Shown here in pieces: positions 18,904 to 25,923 of a DNA stretch of 61,805 nucleotides. Under the pieces are notes generated by a model. The model had not been told where the DNA came from. It worked only from the letters and a program-made list of their open reading frames with translations, and searched no databases. Origin of the DNA: Streptomyces acidicola (GTDB lineage Bacteria; Actinomycetota; Actinomycetes; Streptomycetales; Streptomycetaceae); assembly GCF_009377235.1 (NCBI RefSeq), contig NZ_VMNX01000021.1, forward strand, positions 1 through 61,805, given 5' to 3'. Made by a program: the position numbers and the translations under genes. Numbering within the stretch: the first letter of the stretch is position 1; each line of letters opens with the position of its first letter.

Positions 18904-19839
18904 ATGTCCAGGGCTCTTCCGAAGTACCACAAGCGCCGCGTCTTCATGATCGGCGGCGCCGCCGCTGTGGTGTTGTCAGGGGCGGTGATCGCCGGGTCCG
19001 CCTTGGCCGGGGAGACGTCCCAGAGCAATGACGGCGCGTCGGCCAACGCCTCACCCGGCACGATCAGCTGCCCGGCGGTGGAGGGCTCCCTGCCGGAGAT
19101 CCCCGCCTCCGCCCAGGCCGAGGTCGACAGCAACCTCGCGCTCCTCGACACCCAGATCCAGGAAGCCAACCAGCGACTCGTCGACACCGTCGGCCAGGGC
19201 GGCGCCAACTTCGTCCAGAACGCCATCCTCGGCCCCCTCGAGGACAAGCGCGTCGCCGCCCTCAACCGCATCGAGACCGCCATCGGCCGCGCCGCCGAGA
19301 AGCCCGAGGGCCTCGAAGCCCTCGCTACCTGCACCCTCGACGCCGCCGGGGGCGCGGCGGCCGGCGAGGAGGCGGGAGCCGGCGGGGACGCCGCGGCCGA
19401 GCCGGGCGGGGCGGCAGGCGACGCGGCCGGCGGCGACGCCGCGGGGGAAGCAGGTGACGCCGGGAACGCCGGCGGTGCCGCTGACGCGGGCGACGCGGCG
19501 GGTGGCGGTGCCGCGGACGCCGGAGACGCGGCGGGCGGTGGTGCCGCGGGCACGATCAACTGCCCGGCCGTGGAGGGCTCACTGCCGGAGATCCCCGCCT
19601 CCGCCCAGGCCGAGGTCGACAGCAACCTCGCGCTCCTCGACACCCAGATCCAGGAAGCCAACCAGCGACTCGTCGACACCGTCGGCCAGGGCGGCGCCAA
19701 CTTCGTCCAGAACGCCATCCTCGGCCCCCTCGAGGACAAGCGCGTCGCCGCCCTCAACCGCATCGAGACCGCCATCGGCCGCGCCGCCGAGAAGCCCGAG
19801 GGCCTCGAAGCCCTCGCCGCCTGCGAGCTGAACCAGTAA
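18904..19839 (+). CDS. Exported protein with two near-identical domains
   Basis: 311 aa. A basic N-terminus and hydrophobic stretch (residues about 14-35, ending GSALAGE) look like a Sec signal. Two ~90-residue domains follow at about 52-143 and 216-307, almost identical, separated by a ~70-residue linker of Ala, Gly, Asp and Glu. Each domain opens and closes with one Cys (56 and 143; 220 and 307), suggesting one disulfide each, and contains ALLDTQIQEANQRL, likely helical. I do not recognise the family. GTGAGG precedes the ATG. A perfect-arm terminator follows, so it is monocistronic. The DNA copies are nearly identical, indicating recent duplication or gene conversion. Confidence 0.85.
   Translation: MSRALPKYHKRRVFMIGGAAAVVLSGAVIAGSALAGETSQSNDGASANASPGTISCPAVEGSLPEIPASAQAEVDSNLALLDTQIQEANQRLVDTVGQGGANFVQNAILGPLEDKRVAALNRIETAIGRAAEKPEGLEALATCTLDAAGGAAAGEEAGAGGDAAAEPGGAAGDAAGGDAAGEAGDAGNAGGAADAGDAAGGGAADAGDAAGGGAAGTINCPAVEGSLPEIPASAQAEVDSNLALLDTQIQEANQRLVDTVGQGGANFVQNAILGPLEDKRVAALNRIETAIGRAAEKPEGLEALAACELNQ
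19057..19335 (+). repeat. Direct repeat, copy 1 of duplicated domain
   Basis: This 279-base segment recurs 492 bases downstream. Comparing by eye, the core from about 19100 to 19320 is identical, and the few differences lie at the two ends. The offset is a multiple of three, so both copies are read in the same frame. Confidence 0.92.
19549..19827 (+). repeat. Direct repeat, copy 2 of duplicated domain
   Basis: Second copy of the 279-base segment, ending 12 bases before the stop codon of the same gene. Confidence 0.92.
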
Positions 19840-19846
19840 CCAGGCT

Positions 19847-19885
19847 GCCGTGGCCGCCCCGCGCGCCGGCCGGGGCGGCCACGGC
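19847..19885 (+). terminator. Terminator after duplicated-domain gene
   Basis: GCCGTGGCCGCCCCG and CGGGGCGGCCACGGC form a perfect 15-bp stem with a 9-base loop, starting seven bases after the stop. Confidence 0.9.
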
Positions 19886-19911
19886 GTGGTTCCGCCTGAA
19901 CCACGACCGCG

Positions 19912-19992
19912 GGTCTGCCGGACCGCACGTCTGCCGGACCGGGCGGTCCGCCGGACCGCTCGTCTGACAGACCGCCGCCCGTCCGACAGGTC
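19912..19992. repeat. Cluster of five short palindromic units
   Basis: Five related 12-13 base units of the form GTCYGNCRGACC start near 19913, 19929, 19946, 19962 and 19981, about 16-19 bases apart: two GTCTGCCGGACC, one GTCCGCCGGACC, one GTCTGACAGACC and one GTCCGACAGGTC. They lie between the terminator and the PPOX-fold gene and resemble an array of operator sites. Confidence 0.6.
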
Positions 19993-20015
19993 ACGCGTCC
20001 GCCGACAGCACCGCA

Positions 20016-20059
20016 AATCGTTAGACAAGCGAAAGGCCTTCCCGGACAATCGTTTGACA
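20016..20059 (+). promoter_or_regulatory. Promoter region of PPOX gene with direct repeats
   Basis: AATCGTTAGACA and AATCGTTTGACA occur 32 bases apart, the second ending at the A of the ATG at 20059. TTAGAC and GACAAT, spaced by 18 bases, could be -35 and -10. No Shine-Dalgarno is present, so the gene may be leaderless. Confidence 0.4.
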
Positions 20060-20646
20060 TGGGAAAGACCTACGAGCGCATCGACGGCCGCCTGCGTACG
20101 TTCATCGAGGCCCAGCCCGTCTTCTTCACGGCGACCGCTCCCCTCTCCGCCGACGGCACGGTCAACCTCTCCCCCAAGGGCCTCAAGGGCTCCTTCGCGG
20201 TGATCGACGAGCTGACCATCGCCTACCTGGACTTCGCCGGCAGCAACGCCGAGACCATCGCCCATCTGCGCGAGAACGGCCGCGTCACCCTCATGTGGTG
20301 CGCCTTCCAGGGCCCGCCGAACATCGTCCGCGTGCACGGCCGCGGCGAGCCCGTCTTCCGTGACGACCCGCGCTTCCCCGATCTGCTCGCGCACTTCCCG
20401 GACATCGACCCGACCGTGCACGGCCTGCGCGCGATCATCGTCGTACGGGCCGACCTCGTGCGCGACTCCTGCGGCTACGCGGTGCCCTTCATGACGTACG
20501 ACGAGGACCGTGACCTGCACGGCAAGCGCTTCGCGCGGGAGGACGACGCCTCGCTCAGCGCCTACTTCGCCAAGAAGGAGCACATCGCGACGAGCCTGGA
20601 TGGCCTACCCGGGCTGCCGCTGCCGCTGCCTCCCTCTAGCGTCTGA
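20059..20646 (+). CDS. Pyridoxamine 5'-phosphate oxidase family protein
   Basis: 195 aa, split-barrel flavin-binding fold of the PPOX superfamily. The N-terminal half carries FFTATAPLSADGTVNLSPKG and VTLMWCAFQGPPNIVRVHGRG, typical of the general-stress-protein-like group that binds FMN or a related cofactor. The true activity is unknown; family members include flavin- or F420-dependent reductases. The C-terminus (ALSAYFAKKEHIATSLDGLPGL) resembles the actinobacterial subgroup. There is no ribosome site before ATG 20059, so translation is probably leaderless. The L,D-transpeptidase-like gene starts four bases after this stop. Confidence 0.85.
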   Translation: MGKTYERIDGRLRTFIEAQPVFFTATAPLSADGTVNLSPKGLKGSFAVIDELTIAYLDFAGSNAETIAHLRENGRVTLMWCAFQGPPNIVRVHGRGEPVFRDDPRFPDLLAHFPDIDPTVHGLRAIIVVRADLVRDSCGYAVPFMTYDEDRDLHGKRFAREDDASLSAYFAKKEHIATSLDGLPGLPLPLPPSSV

Positions 20647-20649
20647 GGC

Positions 20650-21345
20650 ATGCGCCCTGCCGTAGCCGCCGTCCTCGCCGCCGCCTCCCTCCTGCTCGGT
20701 GCCGCGCCCCCGGGCCAGGCGCCCCTGCCCGAGCGGATGGCCGACACCGGCGGCGGCACCCAACTGATCACCGCCGAGGCCTCGGACACCTCGTCGACGA
20801 CGGGCACGGTCACGTGGTGGGACCGGCGCGACGGCGGTTGGGAGAAGGCGGGGTCCGCCGCCGCGCGCTTCGGTGCCAAGGGGCTCGCCGAGGGCGGCTC
20901 CCGCACACAGGGGACCAACACGACGCCCACCGGCCTGTACGACCTCCCGTACGCCTTCGGGATCGAGGAGGCCCCCGACGGCACCACGGCCCCGTACCGC
21001 CGTGTCCGCCAGGACTCCTGGTGGTGCCAGGACAACGCGTCCCGCTCCTACAACCGCTGGACCGAGCCCCTCGCCCCCGACTGCCGCGCCACCGAGTCCG
21101 AGCACCTCGTCACGTACGGCACGCAGTACGCGTACGCCTACGTCATCGGCTTCAACTACGCCCAGCCGGTGCGGGAGCGCGGCGCCGGCATCTTCCTGCA
21201 CGTCAACGGGAAGGGGCCGACGGCGGGTTGTGTCTCGGTGCCGCGGGACGCGATGCGGCGGATCCTCGCCTGGGCCGACCCGGGGCGGGGGCCGCACATC
21301 GCGATCGGCACGACGAGCGGGCCCACGGCGATCACCCGGTACTAG
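20650..21345 (+). CDS. Exported L,D-transpeptidase (YkuD-like)
   Basis: 231 aa with an N-terminal signal peptide (to about residue 24, GAAPPGQA). The C-terminal catalytic motif HVNGKGPTAGCVSVPRDAM contains the His and Cys expected for YkuD-type enzymes, which form 3-3 cross-links in peptidoglycan or attach proteins to it. Upstream, GTNTTPTGLYDLPYAFG matches the substrate-side strand of such enzymes. It starts just after the PPOX gene, so the two are probably one transcript, though their roles do not obviously connect. The convergent histidine kinase gene ends 30 bases downstream with no clear terminator between. Confidence 0.85.
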   Translation: MRPAVAAVLAAASLLLGAAPPGQAPLPERMADTGGGTQLITAEASDTSSTTGTVTWWDRRDGGWEKAGSAAARFGAKGLAEGGSRTQGTNTTPTGLYDLPYAFGIEEAPDGTTAPYRRVRQDSWWCQDNASRSYNRWTEPLAPDCRATESEHLVTYGTQYAYAYVIGFNYAQPVRERGAGIFLHVNGKGPTAGCVSVPRDAMRRILAWADPGRGPHIAIGTTSGPTAITRY

Positions 21346-21375
21346 CCGGTCCGAAGGGTCACCCGGTCTGAAGGG

Positions 21376-23142
21376 TCACTCCGTGCCGGCGGGCAGCCGT
21401 ACCGTGAACGTCGTCGATCCCGGCCTGCTCTCCAGGGTGACACCGCCTCCGTGTGCCTCCGTCACCGCCGCCACGATCGACAGGCCGAGCCCCGCACCGG
21501 CGCCGGAGCCCGCCGTACGACGACGGTCGGCGCGGGCGAAGCGTTCGAAGACACTGTGCCGGACCTCGTCGGGCACGCCCGGGCCGTCGTCGTGGACCGT
21601 CAGGACGGCCTCGGCGGCACCGGACTCCAGGGACACGGTCACCTTGGTACCGGCGGGCGTGTGGGCGCGCGCGTTGGCCAGCAGGTTGGCCAGTACCTGG
21701 TGGAGCCGGTGGGCGTCGCCCGGCACCGTGAAGGGTTCCTCGGGCAGCTCCAGCGCCCAGCCGTGACCCGGTCCGGCGGCTCGCGCGTCGGTGACCGCGT
21801 CGAGGACCAGACGCGTGAGGTCCACGGGGTCCCGCTCCAGCGGCCGGCCCGCGTCGAGGCGGGCCAGCAGCAGCAGGTCGTCGACCATCTCGCCCATGCG
21901 TGCCGACTCGGCAGCGATGCGTATCAGCGCCCGTGTGACCTTCGGGGGCACGGGGCCGGGGTGCAGCAGGGCGAGTTCGGCGTGCCCGCGCACGGACGCC
22001 ACCGGGGTGCGCAGCTCGTGGCTGGCGTCGGCGGCGAAGCTGCGCAGCCGCTCCTCGCTCGCATGGCGCTTGGTCAGGGCGTCCTCGACATGGCCGAGCA
22101 TCCGGTTGAAGGCGGTGGCGACCTGCCCCACCTCGCCGTGCGGGTCGGACTCGGGGGCCCGTGGCGGCAGGGCCACGTCGCCGCTGGCCAGAGGGAGTTC
22201 GCTGACCCGGGTCGCGGTCGCGGTGACCCGCCCGAGCGGGCGCAGCGACCAGCGCACCCACACGGCACCCGCGAGCCCGGTGGTCACCAGGGCGGCGCCG
22301 AAGACGATCGTGGCGACCAGCTCCAGGCGGCGGACGGCGGTGTTCACCGGTTCCAGGGGGAGCCCCGTGATCAGTACGTCGCCGTCCGCGCCCTTGTCGG
22401 CGACGACCCGGTACTCGTTCAGGGACGACAGGTCGACGGTGTGGCCCCTGCCGTCGACCGGGAGGGCGACGAGTGCCGCCTCGTCCTTCGCGGTCAGGGT
22501 GACGTCCAGGCCCGTGGTGGAGTCGCCGGGGCGCACCACCGCCGCGCTGGTGACCACGCCGTCGGCCAGTCGGGCGCCGAACGTGCCCGTCGCCATTCTG
22601 CGGGTGTCCCCGTGTTCGTCGCCGTCGTGGTCGGACCGGGAGCGTCCGTTGTGCTCCAGGCTCTCCGGGAAGCGGACCCCGGCCTCGCTGAGCTGCTGGT
22701 CGACTCGGCCGGTGAGGAAGTGTTCCAGCTCGACCACGGCGGCGACGCCGACCGCGGCGCAACTGACGGTGAGGAGCACCACCAGTCCGGCGGTGAGCCG
22801 TGCCCGCAGTGTGCGGGGCCAGGGCAGCCGTGACGCCAGGCCCTGTGTCGAAAGTGGCGCCTGCCGGGCGACGCCTGGAACGCTCCCCCGCTGCCTCAAG
22901 GGCGTGGGAGGTGCCCCCACTCGCCGCACCGGGCGAAGGCCCAAGTACGTCCGGTCCATCAACGGGGTCTTGCGCCCGGCACGCCGAGAGCACGCTCCCC
23001 CACGCTCGAACCCGAGCTCGCGCGGGGGGACCCCCATCGCCGCCTCCCGGCCCGCCCTTCGGGCGGACGACGCCACTTTCGACACAGGGCCCAGGCGCCC
23101 CACCGCCCGCACACACCCGCGCAGCCACGCCCCCCGCTTCAC
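21376..23142 (-). CDS. Two-component sensor histidine kinase with in-frame element insertion
   Basis: 588 aa as read, starting at GTG 23142, which overlaps the response-regulator stop as GTGA. Residues 1-17 and from about 103 onward are kinase. The 85 residues between, from GPVSKVASS to STQGL, are encoded by a 250-bp inverted-repeat element plus its 5-bp target duplication. The rest is normal: TM1 near 115-140, an extracytoplasmic sensor region, TM2, HAMP, H-box ASHELRTPVASVRG, then ATP-binding motifs DDGPGVP and GLGLSIV. Without the insert the protein would be 503 aa. No start codon lies between the element and TM1, so translation must pass through the element or start within it (an ATG lies at TPLMDRTY). 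Whether it still functions is unknown. It should phosphorylate the adjacent regulator and probably senses an envelope or redox signal for the divergent flavoprotein operon. Confidence 0.9.
   Translation of the reverse strand: MKRGAWLRGCVRAVGRLGPVSKVASSARRAGREAAMGVPPRELGFERGGACSRRAGRKTPLMDRTYLGLRPVRRVGAPPTPLRQRGSVPGVARQAPLSTQGLASRLPWPRTLRARLTAGLVVLLTVSCAAVGVAAVVELEHFLTGRVDQQLSEAGVRFPESLEHNGRSRSDHDGDEHGDTRRMATGTFGARLADGVVTSAAVVRPGDSTTGLDVTLTAKDEAALVALPVDGRGHTVDLSSLNEYRVVADKGADGDVLITGLPLEPVNTAVRRLELVATIVFGAALVTTGLAGAVWVRWSLRPLGRVTATATRVSELPLASGDVALPPRAPESDPHGEVGQVATAFNRMLGHVEDALTKRHASEERLRSFAADASHELRTPVASVRGHAELALLHPGPVPPKVTRALIRIAAESARMGEMVDDLLLLARLDAGRPLERDPVDLTRLVLDAVTDARAAGPGHGWALELPEEPFTVPGDAHRLHQVLANLLANARAHTPAGTKVTVSLESGAAEAVLTVHDDGPGVPDEVRHSVFERFARADRRRTAGSGAGAGLGLSIVAAVTEAHGGGVTLESRPGSTTFTVRLPAGTE
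22841..23090. mobile_element. MITE-like inverted-repeat element in kinase gene
   Basis: The ends CCCTGTGTCGAAAGTGGCG (22841-22859) and its exact reverse complement (23071-23089) flank about 210 bases with no transposase. CCAGG directly precedes the element (22836-22840) and directly follows it (23091-23095), a 4-5 bp target duplication. Inside are two copies of the CTCCCCCAC palindrome family (22881-22920 and 22991-23039). Removing the element and one CCAGG restores a continuous kinase N-terminus, VGRLASRLPWPRTLRARL. A parent insertion sequence is not in this window. Confidence 0.85.
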
Positions 23143-23876
23143 CGGGCCACCGGTTTGAGCACGTACCCGGCGCCCCGCACCGTGTGGATCATGGGCGGCC
23201 GGCCGGCGTCCACCTTCTTGCGCAGGTAGGAGATGTACAGCTCCACGACATGGGCCTGGCCGCCGAAGTCGTACGACCAGACCCGGTCGAGGATCTGGGT
23301 CTTGCTGAGCACCCGTCTCGGGTTGCGCATCAGGAAGCGCAGCAGCTCGAACTCGGTCGGGGACAGCCCGATCAGCTCGCCGGCCCGGGTCACCTCACGG
23401 GCCTCCTCGTCCATGGCGAGGTCACCGACGACCAGCCGGGGGCCCTCCTCCAGCTGCCGGGCCATGCCCGCGCGGCGCAGCAGTCCCCGCAGCCGGGCGA
23501 CGACCTCCTCCAGGCTGAACGGTTTGGTCACGTAGTCGTCGCCGCCCGCGGTGATGCCCGCGATGCGGTCCTCGACGGCGTCCCGGGCGGTCAGGAAGAG
23601 CACGCAGACGTCCGGTCGCACCGCGCGCAGGGAGCGCAGCACGGCGAAGCCGTCGGTGTCCGGGAGCATCACGTCGAGGACGACGGCGTCGGGCAGCAGC
23701 TCGCGGGCCCCGGCGACGGCCGACGCGCCGTCGCCGGCCGTCCGCACCTCCCAGCCCTCGTAGCGCAGGGCGCCGGAGAGCACCTCGGCGAGGTCCGGGT
23801 CGTCGTCGACGACGAGGACGCGGACGGGGGTGCCGTCGGGGCGGGTGAGGGCCGGGCGGCCGGAGCGTGCGTTCAT
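23139..23876 (-). CDS. OmpR family response regulator
   Basis: 245 aa from the ATG at 23876, with GGAAGG upstream. The receiver domain has acidic residues VDDDPD near 24-28, the phosphoacceptor Asp-68 in VVLDVMLPDTDG, the Thr in LFLTARD and the Lys in DDYVTKPFS. The C-terminal winged helix (from about 150) includes LSPTEFELLRFLMRNPRRVLS and ends with the usual HTVRGAGYVLKPV. It pairs with the kinase downstream (GTGA overlap). The shared 128-base region with the divergent flavoprotein operon holds two 11-bp-period direct repeats, the type bound by OmpR regulators, so it probably controls both operons. Confidence 0.93.
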   Translation of the reverse strand: MNARSGRPALTRPDGTPVRVLVVDDDPDLAEVLSGALRYEGWEVRTAGDGASAVAGARELLPDAVVLDVMLPDTDGFAVLRSLRAVRPDVCVLFLTARDAVEDRIAGITAGGDDYVTKPFSLEEVVARLRGLLRRAGMARQLEEGPRLVVGDLAMDEEAREVTRAGELIGLSPTEFELLRFLMRNPRRVLSKTQILDRVWSYDFGGQAHVVELYISYLRKKVDAGRPPMIHTVRGAGYVLKPVAR

Positions 23877-23925
23877 GGCGCCTTCCAGCATCACCCCTGC
23901 CGGGAGTGTTCCGCGACGCCTCACG

Positions 23926-23980
23926 CTCTGAGTTTCCTCTGAAGGCGCTGGTCGCGGCCGTCGCTCAGAGCCCGCTCAGA
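23926..23980. promoter_or_regulatory. Two opposed 11-bp-period direct repeats (OmpR-type sites)
   Basis: On the plus strand TCTGA occurs at 23927 and 23938, an 11-base step. On the minus strand TCTGAG occurs twice with the same 11-base step (GCTCAGA at 23963 and 23974 on plus). The two sites point in opposite directions between the regulator gene and the flavoprotein operon. This is the expected shape of paired response-regulator sites for autoregulation and target control. Confidence 0.65.
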
Positions 23981-24004
23981 AGTTCGGGCGGCACAGTTCC
24001 GGCC

Positions 24005-25366
24005 ATGACGACGTCCATGAGCACGCCCATGGCCCCGCCGCAGCATCCGCCTCCCACGGCGGCCCGGCGCTCTCCCGCGGGCCCCCTGCTGGGGCTCGTG
24101 TGGGCCGGGGCCGCGGCTGTCGTCGCGCTGTGGTGGCAGGACACCGGCTCGGTCGTGGGCGCGGCGGGCTGGCTGACCGGGGCGGGACGGATCACGGGGC
24201 TGCTGTCCGGGTACGCCTGTGCGGTGCTGGTCGGGCTGATGGCGCGGGTCCCGCTGCTGGAGCGGCGGATCGGCTCGGACCGGGTGGCACGCTGGCACGC
24301 GAGAGCGGGCCGGTACACGGTCTGCCTGCTGGTGGCCCACGTGGTGCTGATCCTCGCCGGGTACGCCGCACAGGACGGCTTCTCGATCCTGCGCGAGGCG
24401 GTTTCGGTGGTACTCGACTACCCGGAGATGCTCAAGGCCACCGCAGGCACCGTGCTCCTGTTCGCGGTGGGGATCACCTCGATGCGTGCCGTACGCCGCC
24501 GGGTCCGCCACGAGTTCTGGTACTACGTGCACCTGCTGACGTACGCCGCCGTTTTCCTCGCGTTCGGCCACCAGCTCGCGCTCGGCGCCGACTTCACCGG
24601 CAACGAGATGGCGCAGCTCGCCTGGTACGCGCTCTACCTGGGCGTGGCGGCTCTGGTCGTGTGGTTCCGCGTCCTTACGCCGATACGGCTCAACCTGCGG
24701 CACCGGCTGCGGGTGGAGGCCGTGTACGAGGAGGCGCCCGGTGTGTTGTCGGTCGTCATGCGCGGCCGGCGGCTGGACGAGCTGGGGGTGCTGCCGGGGC
24801 AGTTCTTCCGCTGGCGGTTCCTCGCGCGGGGGCTGCGCCGCACCTCCACGCCGTACTCCCTGTCCGCTCCGCCCCGGCAGGACCGGCTGCGCATCACGGT
24901 CAAGGCGCTCGGCGACCACAGCGCGGCCGTCTCCCTGCTGCGGCCGGGCACCCGCGTGTGGGCGGAGGGCCCGTACGGGTCGCTGACCGCCGAGCGGCGC
25001 ACCGCGTCCAAGGCGTTGCTCATCGCGGGCGGGGTCGGCATCACTCCGCTGCGGGCGCTGTTCGAGACTCTGCCCGGTGACGTCACCCTCCTCTACCGGG
25101 CACGCACGGCCGAGGACCTCGCCCTGGGCGGCGAACTGGAGGCCGTCGCGCAGTGGCGCGGGGCGCGCCTGCTCTACGCGCTCAACGGTCCGCAGGGGCA
25201 GCGTCCGAACCTGACCTCCGGGTCCCTGCGGGCGGCCGTGCCCGACATCGCCGAGCGCGACGTGTACTTGTGCGGTCCGCACGGGCTCGCCCGGGAGCTC
25301 TACGAGGCGCTGCGCACCGCCGGGGTGCCGGACCGCCGTATCCACCACGAGTCGTTCGAACTGTGA
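24005..25366 (+). CDS. Transmembrane ferric-reductase-like flavocytochrome 1
   Basis: 453 aa from ATG 24005. The first ~210 residues hold about six membrane helices of the ferric reductase-like type with paired histidines (RWHARAG, VAHVV, YVHLLTY, FGHQL) suited to heme binding. From about 225 comes a ferredoxin-reductase module: FAD motif TPYSLSAPP, NAD(P)H loop IAGGVGITPLRALFE and the terminal YLCGPHGLARELYEAL. It should pass electrons from cytoplasmic NAD(P)H through FAD and heme to an acceptor outside the membrane. The FMN-binding protein gene begins seven bases after its stop, pointing to that protein as the acceptor. It is similar to the second reductase at 25924, a within-operon duplication. 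Confidence 0.9.
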   Translation: MTTSMSTPMAPPQHPPPTAARRSPAGPLLGLVWAGAAAVVALWWQDTGSVVGAAGWLTGAGRITGLLSGYACAVLVGLMARVPLLERRIGSDRVARWHARAGRYTVCLLVAHVVLILAGYAAQDGFSILREAVSVVLDYPEMLKATAGTVLLFAVGITSMRAVRRRVRHEFWYYVHLLTYAAVFLAFGHQLALGADFTGNEMAQLAWYALYLGVAALVVWFRVLTPIRLNLRHRLRVEAVYEEAPGVLSVVMRGRRLDELGVLPGQFFRWRFLARGLRRTSTPYSLSAPPRQDRLRITVKALGDHSAAVSLLRPGTRVWAEGPYGSLTAERRTASKALLIAGGVGITPLRALFETLPGDVTLLYRARTAEDLALGGELEAVAQWRGARLLYALNGPQGQRPNLTSGSLRAAVPDIAERDVYLCGPHGLARELYEALRTAGVPDRRIHHESFEL

Positions 25367-25373
25367 GGCCGAC

Positions 25374-25847
25374 GTGCACGCGCTGAAGAAGAACCGTCCG
25401 CTGCGCCGCATCGTGCTGACGAGCGCGGCCACCGTCTCCGGGGTGGTGCTGGTGCTGTCGCTGAAGCCGCACACGGCACCGGCCCTTGCCTCACCGGCGC
25501 CGTCACCGTCCACCGGCGCCGTCGCCTTGCCCGCTCCGTCAGGCAGCGCGTCGAGCGGACCGGCCACCGGCACCCGTACCGCCACGGGGGATGCGGCGCA
25601 GACCCGGTACGGGCCCGTGCAGGTCCGCGTCACGGTGAAGGACGGCAGGCTCACCGACGTCACGGCGGTGACGTATCCCCAGAGCAGTCCAAGGGACCAG
25701 CGGATCAACGGCTACGCCATCCCCCGGCTGGGCAGCGAGGCTCTCAGCGCGCAGGGCGCGAACATCGACGCGGTCTCCGGAGCCACTTACACGAGTGAGG
25801 GTTACCGCCAGTCACTTCAGTCCGCGCTGGACTCCCTTGGCCGCTGA
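25374..25847 (+). CDS. Exported FMN-binding domain protein (single domain)
   Basis: 157 aa, GTG start. Residues 1-30 form a signal or anchor with an Arg pair before the hydrophobic stretch (PLRRIVLTSAATVSGVV), compatible with Tat. A Pro/Ser/Ala linker follows, then an FMN_bind domain (about 70-157) with the flavinylation motif DAVSGATYTSEGY, in which the Thr of SGAT is the residue that receives FMN from ApbE in known cases. It probably carries electrons outside the membrane for the reductase encoded just upstream. Its closest relatives are the three domains of the protein at 27361. Confidence 0.9.
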   Translation: MHALKKNRPLRRIVLTSAATVSGVVLVLSLKPHTAPALASPAPSPSTGAVALPAPSGSASSGPATGTRTATGDAAQTRYGPVQVRVTVKDGRLTDVTAVTYPQSSPRDQRINGYAIPRLGSEALSAQGANIDAVSGATYTSEGYRQSLQSALDSLGR

Positions 25848-25923
25848 ACACTCGGGCACCGCGGCACGTATCTCAGGGCCAAGGGATACGCCCCACTCCC
25901 TTGCCCGCCACCACGGAGGAACC

